A stretch of DNA of 55,604 nt from an uncultured Neomegalonema sp. Its GTDB lineage: Bacteria > Pseudomonadota > Alphaproteobacteria > Rhodobacterales > Rhodobacteraceae. The stretch's first letter is position 1; the number at the start of each line of letters is the position of its first letter. The notes under the pieces were generated by a model, which had not been told where the DNA came from, searched no databases, and saw nothing but the letters and a program-made list of their open reading frames with translations. The translations under genes were made by a program, and so were the position numbers. Shown here in pieces: positions 17,532 to 27,544 of the stretch. The DNA is taken from assembly GCA_938008165.1 (NCBI GenBank), contig CALLLP010000037.1, positions 1 to 55,604 on the forward strand. Direction: 5' to 3'.

Positions 17532-19721
17532 ATGGATACCCCCGAACCGATCACCCTGCCCGAAGTGGTGCGCCCCTCCCGCGAGAAGACGGAAGGGGGC
17601 ATCCGGTTCGAGATGGTCAGCGAGTTCTCGCCCGCCGGGGATCAGCCAACGGCCATTGCCGAATTGTCCGATGGCGTGGAGCAGGGCGAGCAGGATCAGG
17701 TTCTGCTGGGGGCCACGGGCACCGGCAAGACCTTTACGATGGCCAAGATCATCGAGCAGACGCAGCGCCCCGCCATCATCCTCGCACCCAATAAGACACT
17801 GGCGGCGCAGCTCTATGGAGAATTTAAATCGTTCTTTCCAAACAACGCAGTAGAGTATTTCGTTTCCTATTACGATTACTACCAGCCCGAAGCCTATGTG
17901 CCCCGTACCGATACCTTCATCGAGAAGGAATCCCAGATCAACGAGAACATCGACCGGATGCGCCATTCGGCCACCCGCGCCTTGCTGGAGCGCGATGATG
18001 TGATCATCGTGGCGTCGGTTTCCTGCATCTATGGTATCGGATCGGTCGAGACGTATTCGGCGATGACGCAGGATCTGAAATCCGGCCAAAGCTATGACCA
18101 GCGCGAGGTCATCAATGCGTTGGTGACCCAGCAATACCGCCGCAATGACGCCGCCTTCGGGCGCGGCACATTCCGGGTGCGCGGCGACAGTATCGAGCTA
18201 TGGCCTGCCCATATGGACGACCGGGCAATCCGGTTGTCCTTTTTCGGCGAGGAGCTGGAAAAGATGGTCGAATTCGACCCTCTGACCGGCGAAACCTACA
18301 CGGGCATCGACACCCTGCGCATCTATGCGAACAGCCATTATGTCACGCCCCGCCCGACGCTCAATCAGGCCATCGAGAAGATCAAGACCGAGTTGCAGGT
18401 GCGTCTGAAGCAACTGGAAACCGAAGGGCGTCTGCTGGAGGCGCAGCGGTTGGAGCAGCGCACCAGTTTTGACATCGAGATGCTGGAGGCAACCGGGGTC
18501 TGTCAGGGCATCGAGAACTATTCCCGGTATCTGACGGGCCGCGCCCCCGGCGAGCCGCCACCCACCCTGTTCGAATACATCCCCGATAACGCCATCGTCT
18601 TCGCGGATGAGAGCCATGTGACCGTTCCGCAGCTTGGCGCGATGTACAAGGGCGACTATCGGCGCAAATTCACGCTCGCGGAACATGGTTTTCGTCTGCC
18701 GTCCTGCATGGATAACCGCCCGCTGAAATTCGAGGAATGGGACGCGATGCGCCCGCAATCGGTCTTTGTCAGCGCGACCCCCTCGAAATGGGAGATGGAG
18801 CGTACGGCGGGTGTCTTTGCCGAACAGGTCATCCGCCCCACCGGCCTGATCGATCCACCCGTGGAGGTGCGCCCGGTCAAGATGCAGGTCGATGATCTGG
18901 TCGATGAATGCCGCAAGACGACCGACCAAGGCTATCGCGCGCTGGTCACCGTTCTCACGAAGCGGATGGCCGAGGATCTGACCGAATACCTGCATGAACA
19001 GGGCATCCGCGTGCGATACATGCATTCGGATATCGATACGGTCGAGCGGATCGAGATCATCCGGGATTTGCGCCTTGGGGCATTTGACGTGCTGGTCGGT
19101 ATCAATCTGCTGCGCGAGGGGCTGGACATCCCCGAATGTGCCTTCGTTGCGATCCTCGATGCCGATAAGGAGGGGTTCCTGCGCTCCGAGACATCGCTGA
19201 TCCAGACCATCGGGCGCGCGGCGCGCAATGTGGACTCAAAGGTCATCCTCTATGCCGACCGCATCACTGGCTCGATGGAGCGGGCCATGGCCGAAACCGA
19301 CCGCCGCCGTACCAAGCAGGTCGCCTATAACGAGGAACACGGGATCACCCCGCAGACGATCAAGAAAAACATCTCCGACATCATGGATTCGATCTACGAG
19401 AAAGACCGCGTGACGATCCAGATCAAGGGCAAGGCAGGCAAGGGCGAGCTGGTCGGCGACAACCTGCAAAAGCATCTCGATCATATGCGCAAAGAGATGA
19501 TCAAGGCCGCTGAAAACCTCGAATTCGAAGAAGCCGCCCGCCTGCGCGACGAGGTGAAACGGCTGGAGGCCGTCGATCTGGTCGTCGCGGGCGACCCCAT
19601 GGCCCGCCAAAACGCCATCCGCCTCGCAGAGGAAGAAGCGGCATGGCAGGCGGGACGATCCACCGCCGGAAAGGGCGGCACGCGCGGCTATAAGGGAAAA
19701 TCGAAACGGAAAATGCGGTGA
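17532..19721 (+). CDS. uvrB: Excinuclease ABC subunit UvrB
   Basis: A 729-residue nucleotide excision repair helicase-like protein that receives damaged DNA from UvrA and recruits UvrC. Walker A is [13 protein letters not shown], the damage-probing beta-hairpin is [16 protein letters not shown], the DEAD-like box is FADESH, and motif VI is in [11 protein letters not shown]-terminal UVR domain ([14 protein letters not shown]) contacts UvrC. It has an extra basic tail ending KGKSKRKMR. Length is at the long end for the family. No alphaproteobacterial SOS box (GTTC-N7-GTTC) was seen upstream. Confidence 0.97.
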   Translation: MDTPEPITLPEVVRPSREKTEGGIRFEMVSEFSPAGDQPTAIAELSDGVEQGEQDQVLLGATGTGKTFTMAKIIEQTQRPAIILAPNKTLAAQLYGEFKSFFPNNAVEYFVSYYDYYQPEAYVPRTDTFIEKESQINENIDRMRHSATRALLERDDVIIVASVSCIYGIGSVETYSAMTQDLKSGQSYDQREVINALVTQQYRRNDAAFGRGTFRVRGDSIELWPAHMDDRAIRLSFFGEELEKMVEFDPLTGETYTGIDTLRIYANSHYVTPRPTLNQAIEKIKTELQVRLKQLETEGRLLEAQRLEQRTSFDIEMLEATGVCQGIENYSRYLTGRAPGEPPPTLFEYIPDNAIVFADESHVTVPQLGAMYKGDYRRKFTLAEHGFRLPSCMDNRPLKFEEWDAMRPQSVFVSATPSKWEMERTAGVFAEQVIRPTGLIDPPVEVRPVKMQVDDLVDECRKTTDQGYRALVTVLTKRMAEDLTEYLHEQGIRVRYMHSDIDTVERIEIIRDLRLGAFDVLVGINLLREGLDIPECAFVAILDADKEGFLRSETSLIQTIGRAARNVDSKVILYADRITGSMERAMAETDRRRTKQVAYNEEHGITPQTIKKNISDIMDSIYEKDRVTIQIKGKAGKGELVGDNLQKHLDHMRKEMIKAAENLEFEEAARLRDEVKRLEAVDLVVAGDPMARQNAIRLAEEEAAWQAGRSTAGKGGTRGYKGKSKRKMR

Positions 19722-19772
19722 TGGGCGATAATGAGAGTGTCTAAGAACGATACCAAGCCGACCGCTATCCGA

Positions 19773-20720
19773 TCATAGAAAAAGCAGCGTTGGAATGACG
19801 ACGATGGTGGCTAAAGTTGCCCATGCTCGCCACAGTAACCGCACCGTCGCTTCCACATCCCGTGCCGCGAGCGTGTCTTTCCCATACTCGTTCACGAAGG
19901 GGTCTTGCGTTTGCTGGCCTTCGTATATCCGGGGGCCGGAGAGAGCGAGATCGAGGGAATAGGCGGTGGCCGCTTCGGGCCATCCGGCATTGGGCGAGCG
20001 GTGTCGGGGGGCGTCTTCCATCACGGCATCGAAGCGGCGGGAAAAGGCGGTCAGAGGAGGGTCTGTGCGCCGCCCTGCCTTGCGCATAATTCCGGCAAAG
20101 ACGATCAGCACGGCGGAAATTCTGGCCGGTATCCAGTTGAGCAGATCGTCCAGCTTTGCCGCCGCCCAGCCGAATTCCGCATAGCGTTCGCTGCGGTATC
20201 CGATCATGGAATCGGCGGTATTGACCACCTTGTAGATCATGATCCCCGGCAGGCCGAGCAAGGCGAACCAGAAGGCGGGGGCGACGACACCGTCGCTGAA
20301 ATTCTCCGCCGCCGATTCGATCGCCGCGCGGGCGATTCCGGTTTCGTCCAGCGCCGCCGTGTCGCGCCCCACGATCATCGCAACCGATCTGCGCCCCGCA
20401 TTAAGCGATGTATCGAGGGCTGTCCCGACTGCGCGCACATGGTCCATCAGGCTCCGCTGGGCGAGCAGGATTGCGGCCCCCAACACTTCGAACACGCCGA
20501 AAAAGAGATCCAGCGACAAGAGGCGCGCGATCACCCAGACCGGCAGGATCATCAGGGCGAGGGCGATCATTCCCTTGATCTGCCGTCCATTGCCCCTGTT
20601 CAGCGCCCGGTCGAGCGCATCGATCATGCGCCCCATCAGGACCGCAGGATGCGGCACGCGTTTCCATGCCCAATCCGGCTCGCCTAACACCGCATCGAGA
20701 ACGAGGGCGATCGCCAGCAT
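19773..20720 (-). CDS. cbiB: Adenosylcobinamide-phosphate synthase CbiB/CobD
   Basis: A 315-residue inner-membrane enzyme of cobalamin synthesis that attaches the aminopropanol arm to adenosylcobyric acid. Family features are the N-terminal LDAVLGEPDW, the HPAVLMGRMI segment, ESAAENFSDG, KVVNTADSMIGY, and several transmembrane helices. Its ATG shares one base with the stop of the S9 peptidase gene, so the two are coupled though functionally unrelated. No other cob genes are in the window, so the rest of the pathway must be elsewhere. Confidence 0.93.
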   Translation of the reverse strand: MLAIALVLDAVLGEPDWAWKRVPHPAVLMGRMIDALDRALNRGNGRQIKGMIALALMILPVWVIARLLSLDLFFGVFEVLGAAILLAQRSLMDHVRAVGTALDTSLNAGRRSVAMIVGRDTAALDETGIARAAIESAAENFSDGVVAPAFWFALLGLPGIMIYKVVNTADSMIGYRSERYAEFGWAAAKLDDLLNWIPARISAVLIVFAGIMRKAGRRTDPPLTAFSRRFDAVMEDAPRHRSPNAGWPEAATAYSLDLALSGPRIYEGQQTQDPFVNEYGKDTLAARDVEATVRLLWRAWATLATIVVIPTLLFL

Positions 20721-22789
20721 CAGGTCCAGCCGATCTTGTCACGCAGGAAGGCATAGCCCAGCGCGGTAAAGGTGGCCCGTTCGGCATTGTCCTTGCCATA
20801 GCCATGGCCCCCGGCGGGCGGCTCGTACAGCCATGCTTCATGGCCCATCGCTTTGAGCTTGGCGACCATCTTGCGCGCATGGCCGGGATGCACGCGGTCA
20901 TCCTTGCGCGCGGTGGCGATCAGGATGGGGGGGTAGTCGGCATCGGCGCGGGCCGTGTGATAGGCGGACATTGTCGACAGAAAGGCCCAGTCTTCCGGCT
21001 TCTCCGGGTCGCCATATTCCGCCATCCAGCTCGCCCCGGCCAGCAGCTTGGTATAGCGGCGCATATCGATCAGGGGGATCGTGCAGAACAAGGCTCCGAA
21101 CCGTTCGGGATAGCGGGTGAGCATATTCGCGATCAGGTGTCCCCCGTTCGAGCCACCCTCGGCGGCGATGCGCTCCGGCACGGTGACGCCGCGCGTGACC
21201 AGATCGGCGGCGACGGCGGCAAAGTCGTCATGGGAAAGCCGCTTGCCCTCCAGTCGCCCCGCCTCGTGCCAGCGGGTGCCAAATTCCCCCCCGCCCCGGA
21301 TATTCGCGGTGACGGAGACGCCGCCTTTTTCCAGCCAGGTCTTGCCGATGCCGGGGCTGTAGCCGGGGAGCATGGGCACGCCAAAGCCGCCATAGCCGGT
21401 CAGGTGCACCGGCGCGTTGCCGCTTGCGCTCTTGGGGCCGACCTGAACGTAAGGGATCCGCTCGCCATCGGTCGAGAGTGCCTCGTGACGCGTGATTGTC
21501 AGGTCGGTTGCATCGAAATGCGCCGGGGCGCGTTTCAGGATGGCGGGGGCGGCATCGGGGTTTTTTGTTGGGTTGAGATACAGCAGGCTGGCAGGGGTCA
21601 GCGGGTCTTCGACATTGGCCAACAGGCTGCCGTCGGATTCCCGTCGAACGCTGTCGAGGGGCCAGACATGGGCGATGCCGATTTCGGGCAATCCGGTCAC
21701 GTCCTCGGCCACCCAGCCCGCGCCGCGCCGCCGCCAGATCGTATGGACGGGGCGCATATCGTCGAGGGCACAGATCATGAGGGCATCGTCGGCCATCCAG
21801 AAAAAGTGACTGATGGCCAGCCGTTCGCCGGGGGTGAAGACGCATTGAAAATCGCGTTCCCCGGCCAGAAAACGCGCATGATCGATCAACAGAACGCTGT
21901 CGGAAGGATAGGTCTCGCCCCCGATGGTCCAGTCTTCGCGCGGCTTGACGGCAAGGGCGGTTTCGGTCTGCTGCTTTGTGGCCCCAAGGGGCAGGTCGAG
22001 CCGGATTTGGGGTCCGTCGAGCGTGCCGATATGCTCGTCGCTTTCATAGAAACCGATCACATCGGCATAAATCACGAGCGGAACGTCATTCTTGCGGATG
22101 ATCTTGCCGATGCCGCAGGCGAGGTGGTCTTCGGGTACTTCGAACACCACCGGCGCATCCGCAAAATCGGTTCCCCGCCGCCAGATGCGTGCGGTGCGGC
22201 TGTAGCCGGAGGTCGTCGCCATGCCGTCGCCAAGGGTTGTGGCGACCAGCAGCGTATCGCGGTCGTACCAGTCGATATCCGTCTTCGCTTCGGGCAGGGC
22301 GAAGCCATCCTCCACGAATGTCAGGGTCGTCATGTCGAATTCGCGGATCACGGTCGCATCGCCCCCGCCGACCGACAGCATGACCAATGCGCGGTCATGG
22401 GTGCCGGGCAGGGTCTGCGCCCCGGCCCATATCCAGTCTTCGCCATCCGTTGCGGCAAGGGCATCGACATCGATGATGGTCGACCAAGTGGTCGTTTCTG
22501 CCCGAAAAGAGTCTTCATCCGTACGCCGCCACAATCCCTTGGGGTTGTCGGCATCGACCCAAAAATTATAGTAAAATCCGCCCCGCCGCGTGACATAGGG
22601 CAGCTTGTCAGGGCTATCCATGATCGCCAGTAGCGCGTCGCGATCCGCTTCGAATGCCGGGCTGGAAAACGCGGCGCGCGTCTGTGCGCTTTGCGCATCC
22701 ACCCAAGCGACGGCCTTATCGCCCTCGATCTCCTCCAGCCAGAGATGGGGGTCGGTGTCGGGCTGGTCGAGATTGGGCAGGTCTGACAT
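20720..22789 (-). CDS. Prolyl oligopeptidase family serine peptidase (S9)
   Basis: A 689-residue peptidase with an N-terminal beta-propeller and a C-terminal alpha/beta-hydrolase domain. The catalytic serine is in GGSNGGHLIA, the aspartate in RKDDRVHPGHA, and the histidine in GGHGYGKDN. GEFGTRWHEAG matches the prolyl oligopeptidase active-site region. There is no signal peptide, so it is probably cytoplasmic and acts on short peptides. A long opposite-strand frame across this gene is a shadow. The ATG at 22789 is the only sensible start. Confidence 0.92.
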   Translation of the reverse strand: MSDLPNLDQPDTDPHLWLEEIEGDKAVAWVDAQSAQTRAAFSSPAFEADRDALLAIMDSPDKLPYVTRRGGFYYNFWVDADNPKGLWRRTDEDSFRAETTTWSTIIDVDALAATDGEDWIWAGAQTLPGTHDRALVMLSVGGGDATVIREFDMTTLTFVEDGFALPEAKTDIDWYDRDTLLVATTLGDGMATTSGYSRTARIWRRGTDFADAPVVFEVPEDHLACGIGKIIRKNDVPLVIYADVIGFYESDEHIGTLDGPQIRLDLPLGATKQQTETALAVKPREDWTIGGETYPSDSVLLIDHARFLAGERDFQCVFTPGERLAISHFFWMADDALMICALDDMRPVHTIWRRRGAGWVAEDVTGLPEIGIAHVWPLDSVRRESDGSLLANVEDPLTPASLLYLNPTKNPDAAPAILKRAPAHFDATDLTITRHEALSTDGERIPYVQVGPKSASGNAPVHLTGYGGFGVPMLPGYSPGIGKTWLEKGGVSVTANIRGGGEFGTRWHEAGRLEGKRLSHDDFAAVAADLVTRGVTVPERIAAEGGSNGGHLIANMLTRYPERFGALFCTIPLIDMRRYTKLLAGASWMAEYGDPEKPEDWAFLSTMSAYHTARADADYPPILIATARKDDRVHPGHARKMVAKLKAMGHEAWLYEPPAGGHGYGKDNAERATFTALGYAFLRDKIGWT

Positions 22790-22867
22790 GAAGGCCTCAG
22801 GATTATTCGTTTACGGTGTCCGACCTACAAGGTCGCGCCCGATGCGGTCAATGCGAAAGCCGAGCGG

Positions 22868-23461
22868 TCAGCGCCGCCCTTTCTCCAGATCCTCGCCCCA
22901 GCGTTTCGTTGTGGGCGCCTCTAGGTCGAACAGGTCGAGGGCGCGGGTGACGGTCTGCTCGACCAATTCGTCGATGGTCTTCGGCTCGGCATAGAAGGCG
23001 GGAACGGGCGGATAGATGATCGCGCCGTTTTCGCTGGCCGCTGTCATAGCGCGCAGATGGCCGGTATGCAGCGGCGTTTCGCGCACCATCAGCACCAGCC
23101 GCCGCCGCTCCTTCAGCACCACATCCGCCGCGCGGGTCAGCAGGCCCGTGGTCACTCCGGTCGCGATCTCCGACAAGGAGCGCATCGAACAGGGGACGAC
23201 AAGCATGCCAAGCGTCTTGAACGAGCCGGAACTGATCGGCGCGCCGACATCCTGCGCGCCGTAATGGTGAGTCGCGAGGGCGGCGAGGGCGGGATAATCC
23301 ATCCCGGTTTCGTAATTAACCGTCATGCGTCCCGGTTGCGACACGGTTAAATGCGTTTCGACGCCCATTTCCCGCAGAATTTGCAGTGTGCGGATTGCAT
23401 AGACCGCGCCAGAGGCCCCGCTGATGCCGACAATGAGCCTTTTGGGTACGCTGCTATTCAT
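22868..23461 (-). CDS. ubiX: Flavin prenyltransferase UbiX
   Basis: A 197-residue enzyme that joins dimethylallyl phosphate to FMN, making the prenylated flavin used by UbiD decarboxylases in ubiquinone synthesis. It shows the N-terminal flavin-binding VGISGASGAVYAIR, the VPCSMRSLSEIATG segment, and the RRLVLMVRETPLH active-site motif. The ubiD partner is not in the window. It is divergent from the YdcH-like gene with 113 bases between. Confidence 0.94.
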   Translation of the reverse strand: MNSSVPKRLIVGISGASGAVYAIRTLQILREMGVETHLTVSQPGRMTVNYETGMDYPALAALATHHYGAQDVGAPISSGSFKTLGMLVVPCSMRSLSEIATGVTTGLLTRAADVVLKERRRLVLMVRETPLHTGHLRAMTAASENGAIIYPPVPAFYAEPKTIDELVEQTVTRALDLFDLEAPTTKRWGEDLEKGRR

Positions 23462-23479
23462 TTCGTGTTAGTCCGTTTG

Positions 23480-23509
23480 TTGAAAAATGAGCTAAAATCG
23501 AACGATAAA
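23480..23509 (+). promoter_or_regulatory. Candidate promoter for the YdcH-like gene
   Basis: TTGAAA at 23480-23485 and GATAAA at 23504-23509 with an 18-base spacer, in an AT-rich stretch before the small gene. A short inverted repeat ATCAC-N7-GTGAT follows at 23510-23526 and might be an operator. Confidence 0.35.
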
Positions 23510-23574
23510 ATCACATGACAGGTGATCTTTTCGATGATGTACTGAAGGCTCAACAGAGATGAAGGAGAGTGTCG

Positions 23575-23748
23575 ATGAGCATGGCGTCCCATGTAGAATC
23601 CCTCAAGCGAAAGCACCAGAAACTCGAATCCGAGATCGTTGAAACCGCGCGCTATCCCGGCATCGATCATGTCGAGATTGCCGCCCTCAAACGCGAAAAG
23701 CTGCGTGTGAAAGACGAGATCGAACGGCATTCCGCCTCGATCCACTGA
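23575..23748 (+). CDS. YdcH/DUF465 family small protein
   Basis: A 57-residue gene with a strong AAGGAG ribosome site ahead. The product starts MSMASHVESLKRKH and continues as a charged, probably coiled-coil helical hairpin, with the family-typical HLK/KHQKLE-like first helix and LKREKLRVKDEI second helix. This matches the DUF465 (YdcH-like) group of small proteins of unknown function that are common in proteobacteria. It has its own upstream AT-rich promoter region and a strong terminator directly after, so it is a single-gene transcript. Confidence 0.85.
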   Translation: MSMASHVESLKRKHQKLESEIVETARYPGIDHVEIAALKREKLRVKDEIERHSASIH

Positions 23749-23770
23749 CGATCTCTCTCCCGATTATGCG

Positions 23771-23803
23771 AAAGCGCCTGACGGCACCACCGTCAGGCGC
23801 TTT
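23771..23803. terminator. Strong bidirectional intrinsic terminator
   Basis: A 14-pair perfect stem (23771-23784 with 23790-23803) and a five-base loop, running into TTTTTT on the + strand and with a 5' AAA giving T residues on the - strand. It sits between the convergent YdcH-like and amidotransferase genes and can end both transcripts. Confidence 0.92.
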
Positions 23804-23804
23804 T

Positions 23805-24536
23805 TTATTCGGCCTCGCTGCGCTGCGCCCGGCGAAAGAAGGCCACGATCCATTGTGCCAGCAGATCGTTGTCCACCCCGTTCTCCAGCGTCCTGATGGC
23901 CCGCTCGGCGATATCCTCCGGGATGCCGTCACCGCCTTGGCGCAGATTGATGAGATCACGTTCATAGGCGGCATCGAATTCCGGATGCGGCTGGATCGAG
24001 AATGCATGATCGCCATAGGCCAGCCCCGCATATTCGCAGAATTCCGATGACGCGATGACCCGCGCGCCCTCAGGCTTTTCGATCACCTGATCCTGATGCA
24101 TGGCGTGGACCTTCAGGGTGCCCTGTGCGTCGGTCATCCATGGTTCGGACCCTGCCAGCCGATAGCTGTGCACGCCACATCCCCAGCCCCGCTCCGATTT
24201 GACGACCCTGCCGCCCATCGCTTCGGCGAGGATCTGATGCCCAAAGCAGATGCCGACGATCGGCACTGTCGCGGCATAGGTTTCGCGCAGAAAGTCTTTC
24301 AGCGGTTCAATCCAGGGCAATGGCTCATAGACCCCGAATTTCGAGCCGGTAATCAGCCACCCATCCGCGTCATGGGGCGAAGCGGGGATGCGTCCCCCAT
24401 CGACGATATCCCATCCCTCGACCTCGATGGTGGGATCGGCACTGTGCAGGAACCGCCGGAACATGGGGACATATGGTCCATGGGCGGGCACAAGGTCGGG
24501 GTTGACCTTGCCGGTTTCGAGTATGCCGATTTTCAT
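23805..24536 (-). CDS. Class I glutamine amidotransferase
   Basis: A 243-residue stand-alone amidotransferase. The nucleophilic cysteine is in GICFGHQ, and the His/Glu pair is in QPHPEF. This is the GuaA-like class I fold, here without a synthetase domain, as in the YfeJ-type subgroup and gamma-glutamyl-polyamine hydrolases. The substrate is unknown. It is cytoplasmic and 48 bases from the PhaC-like gene on the same strand, so could share its transcript. Confidence 0.87.
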   Translation of the reverse strand: MKIGILETGKVNPDLVPAHGPYVPMFRRFLHSADPTIEVEGWDIVDGGRIPASPHDADGWLITGSKFGVYEPLPWIEPLKDFLRETYAATVPIVGICFGHQILAEAMGGRVVKSERGWGCGVHSYRLAGSEPWMTDAQGTLKVHAMHQDQVIEKPEGARVIASSEFCEYAGLAYGDHAFSIQPHPEFDAAYERDLINLRQGGDGIPEDIAERAIRTLENGVDNDLLAQWIVAFFRRAQRSEAE

Positions 24537-24584
24537 GATCGTCTCCGTTCGCGAATGGCGCGAAGATAGCGTTCGGAAGGGGGT

Positions 24585-25772
24585 TTATCCATCGCCTTCG
24601 CGCAGGAAATCGCGCATCGGTGTCCAGATTTCCTCATCGGCCATGGTGCCCAGGACAACACCCAGATGCCCGGTCACGGGTTGCAGAACGCGCGCGGCTC
24701 CGATGGCGTCGGCGAGGGGCAGGGCGGAGGAGGGCGGCACCACGCGGTCTTTCATGCCCGCGACCACCATCACCGGGGCATCGATCATGCCAAGGTCGAG
24801 GATGCGCCCGCCGATATTCCATGTGCCGTTGATCAGGGCATTATCGACCAGCCATTCGGTAAAGCATTCCAGCGTCACCGGCAGGGGCATCGCGATCCCG
24901 TCATTCAGCCAATCCTCGATGGCCACGAAGCGGCGCGCGGCCTTGTCCATCGGGTCGCCGGTGGCAAAGCGGCGAAACTTGCGCGCGCCCGCCTCCAGAT
25001 CGCGCATCGCGAAGAAGGATTGCACGACCTGCGGCGGGATCGTGCCGAACAGGGCCGCCATGGTCATCAAGGATGCCTCCAGCGCCTTGCGGTTCTCGCG
25101 GAATTTATCGTGTTCCGGAAAATGGGTAAAATCCCACGGGGTGCCCAATGTGGCGACGCGGCCCGTTCCTTCGGGGGCCGTGGCGGCCAAGGCCAGCGCG
25201 ATCGGACCCCCCATGCAATAGCCGACCAGATTGATCCGCGCCCCCCCGCAAGCCCGGCTCACGGCGGCAAATCCGGGACGCAGGCGGTGCTCCAGATAAT
25301 CGCCGATTCGAAAATGCGCCTCCCCCGGCCCCGGATCGCCCCAGTCGAACAGGAACGGGCGAAAGCCATTGCGCGCCAGCCACCGCATCCGCGATTGGCG
25401 CAGCGTCAGGTCCATCACAAAAGCACGGTTGATCATCGAGGGGATGACCAGTAGCGGAATGCCCTTGCCGCCATAATCGAGCACGCGGGTCGAGCCGCGC
25501 GTCCACAGGGTCGGCACGCCGGGCACGGTATGGCGATAGGGATGGCGCTGATACCGGGCCAACCCCGTCAGCACCCCGTTCACTTCCGCCGCCAACGCCC
25601 CCATCTGCGCCGGATCGGCATCGGGATCGGCTGTCATCTCCTGCAGGCGTGTCAGGGCCGTCTCGCGCAGGTAGCGCAACACAAGCGCGGCCCCATCCCA
25701 GCGAAAATCCGGGTGCAGGTCTTCCGGTGAGGGGGGGGCGGTGTCGGTCATGCGCTTTGTTTCGGTCTCCAT
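24585..25772 (-). CDS. PHA synthase-like alpha/beta hydrolase (short PhaC type)
   Basis: A protein of about 395 residues with the PHA synthase lipase-like box GYCMGG, where cysteine replaces the usual serine, an aspartate in MKDRVVPP and a histidine in VTGHLGVV, giving the Cys-Asp-His triad of PhaC. The size resembles class III PhaC subunits rather than the ~600-residue class I enzymes. It may polymerise hydroxyacyl-CoA, or be a related hydrolase. Its divergent neighbour is phaR, which supports a polyhydroxyalkanoate role. Several ATGs are available; 25772 has GGAG just upstream, while 25751 and 25817 are alternatives. Confidence 0.75.
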   Translation of the reverse strand: METETKRMTDTAPPSPEDLHPDFRWDGAALVLRYLRETALTRLQEMTADPDADPAQMGALAAEVNGVLTGLARYQRHPYRHTVPGVPTLWTRGSTRVLDYGGKGIPLLVIPSMINRAFVMDLTLRQSRMRWLARNGFRPFLFDWGDPGPGEAHFRIGDYLEHRLRPGFAAVSRACGGARINLVGYCMGGPIALALAATAPEGTGRVATLGTPWDFTHFPEHDKFRENRKALEASLMTMAALFGTIPPQVVQSFFAMRDLEAGARKFRRFATGDPMDKAARRFVAIEDWLNDGIAMPLPVTLECFTEWLVDNALINGTWNIGGRILDLGMIDAPVMVVAGMKDRVVPPSSALPLADAIGAARVLQPVTGHLGVVLGTMADEEIWTPMRDFLREGDG

Positions 25773-25873
25773 GCGCTCCGCGATGCGGTATCGCTTATGC
25801 GAAAAGTGTTGCTCCACCCATGGTGCGGTGCGATAATACCGTTTAATTCAAGCATCGCCTGACGGAGAACCAC

Positions 25874-26488
25874 ATGTCGAGCGCCAAGGACGGAAAGCGC
25901 GATGCGGGCGGGGGCGATGCTCCGGTCACGATCAAAAAATATGCCAATCGCCGCCTCTATAACACGGCGACCAGCAGTTATGTAACGCTCGATACCCTAT
26001 CCGGAATGGTGAAAGACGGGCAGGATTTCCTCGTCTTCGATGCCAAGAGTGGCGACGATATCACCCGATCGGTCCTGACCCAGATCATCTTCGAGGAAGA
26101 GGCGAAGGGCGAAAACCTGCTGCCCATCAAGTTCCTGCGTCAGTTGATCGGCTTCTACGGTAATTCGATGCAGTCTTTCGTGCCCGATTATCTGGAAATG
26201 AGCCTTGAAAGCCTGACCCGCAATCAGGCGGAATTCACCCGCGCATTCGGTGGGGATGCCGCCGTCGAGGCGATGCAGGCCATGACGGCCAAGAATACCG
26301 AAATGTTTCAGAACGCCATGAAGATGTTCACGCCTTTCGGACAGCTTCCCGGCGTCGCGCCACCGGGCGAAGCGCCCAAACCGGCCACCCAATCCGACAC
26401 GTCCGATCCCGCCGATATCGATGCCCTGCGCGATCAGATCAATCAGTTGCAAAACGCGATCGACTCGATGGCCAAGAACAAGTCGTAA
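25874..26488 (+). CDS. phaR: Polyhydroxyalkanoate synthesis regulator PhaR
   Basis: A 204-residue PhaR-type repressor. The N-terminal DNA-binding domain shows the hallmark IKKYANRRLYNTATSSYVTL, followed by the PHB accumulation regulatory domain (about residues 70-110). The C-terminal part is rich in Ala, Pro and Met and ends in a coiled-coil-like segment. Family members bind polymer granules and repress phasin genes until polymer is present. A GGAGAACC ribosome site precedes the start. It lies about 100 bases from the divergent PhaC-like gene; no phasin gene is present. Confidence 0.92.
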   Translation: MSSAKDGKRDAGGGDAPVTIKKYANRRLYNTATSSYVTLDTLSGMVKDGQDFLVFDAKSGDDITRSVLTQIIFEEEAKGENLLPIKFLRQLIGFYGNSMQSFVPDYLEMSLESLTRNQAEFTRAFGGDAAVEAMQAMTAKNTEMFQNAMKMFTPFGQLPGVAPPGEAPKPATQSDTSDPADIDALRDQINQLQNAIDSMAKNKS

Positions 26489-26590
26489 GGTTTCTTTCGC
26501 TGCGATGCCGATTGTCTTCGAAAAGGGGTTCCCCTGAAATCCCCAAACGCGATAAGGCAGGTCCAACAGGCCAACCGGGGAGATACACTC

Positions 26591-27436
26591 ATGCATCGCG
26601 ATCAGCTTCAGACCGTCATCGACAGCGCCTTTGAGGCGCGCGACGGGGTCAGCCCCGATACCAAGGGTGAAATCCGCGATGCGGTCGAAGATGCGCTGAA
26701 CCTGATGGACCGGGGCGAATTGCGCGTCGCCGAAAAGGCCGAGGGCGGCGATTGGGTCGTCAATCAATGGGCCAAGAAAGCCGTGCTCCTCTCGTTCCGC
26801 CTCAATGAGATGACGACGATTGCGGGCGGCCCCGGCGGGGCGACATGGTGGGATAAGGTGCCCTCCAAGTTCGAGGGCTGGGGCGCGGAGGAATTCGGCG
26901 CCGCAGGCTTCCGCGCGGTGCCAAACTGCGTCGTGCGGCGCAGCGCCTATATCGCGCCGAATGTCGTTCTGATGCCCAGCTTCGTCAATCTGGGGGCCTA
27001 TGTCGACAGTGGTACAATGGTCGATACTTGGGCGACGGTCGGCTCTTGCGCGCAGATCGGCAAAGGCGTGCATATCTCCGGCGGTGCCGGGATCGGCGGC
27101 GTGCTGGAGCCATTGCAGGCCGGGCCGGTGATCATCGAGGATAACTGCTTTATCGGTGCGCGATCCGAAGTGGTCGAGGGCGTGGTCGTGCGCGAGGGCG
27201 CGGTGATCGGCATGGGTGTCTTTATCGGCCAATCAACCAAGATCGTCGACCGGGCGACCGGCGAAATCTTTATGGGTGAAGTGCCCGCCTATTCCGTCGT
27301 GGTCTCCGGATCGATGCCCGGTGCGAACCTGCCGGGACAGGATATCGGCCCCAGCCTCTACTGTGCCGTGATTGTGAAGCGCGTGGATGAGCGCACCCGC
27401 TCGAAGACAGCGGTGAATGAGTTGCTGCGCGACTGA
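26591..27436 (+). CDS. dapD: Tetrahydrodipicolinate N-succinyltransferase DapD
   Basis: A 281-residue enzyme that transfers succinyl from succinyl-CoA to tetrahydrodipicolinate in the lysine and meso-diaminopimelate pathway. The N-terminal part contains [11 protein letters not shown], and a left-handed beta-helix made of hexapeptide repeats spans about residues 115-230 ([37 protein letters not shown]). It is cytoplasmic and trimeric in the family. A GGGGAG ribosome site precedes the start. It is followed by a clear terminator. Confidence 0.96.
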   Translation: MHRDQLQTVIDSAFEARDGVSPDTKGEIRDAVEDALNLMDRGELRVAEKAEGGDWVVNQWAKKAVLLSFRLNEMTTIAGGPGGATWWDKVPSKFEGWGAEEFGAAGFRAVPNCVVRRSAYIAPNVVLMPSFVNLGAYVDSGTMVDTWATVGSCAQIGKGVHISGGAGIGGVLEPLQAGPVIIEDNCFIGARSEVVEGVVVREGAVIGMGVFIGQSTKIVDRATGEIFMGEVPAYSVVVSGSMPGANLPGQDIGPSLYCAVIVKRVDERTRSKTAVNELLRD

Positions 27437-27452
27437 CCGCCTCAGACTTCTG

Positions 27453-27487
27453 AAAAAAGCGACGGTATTGAGCATCTGTCGCTTTTT
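27453..27487 (+). terminator. Intrinsic terminator after dapD
   Basis: Arms AAAAAGCGAC (27454-27463) and GTCGCTTTTT (27478-27487), with two further pairs inside, end in a T-run 17 bases after the dapD stop. It separates dapD from the lipoprotein gene. Confidence 0.85.
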
Positions 27488-27544
27488 CGCCTCCTTCGAT
27501 CCTATATCCAATATTGTATGATGCGAGATCGAAAGGGATTTCCG

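Noticed and set aside
20666..22633. 655-codon open frame on the + strand
   Set aside because: It lies antisense to the S9 peptidase gene, which has clear catalytic motifs; the frame is a high-GC shadow with no recognisable protein features.
25997..27232. 411-codon open frame on the - strand
   Set aside because: Antisense to phaR and dapD, both unambiguous.
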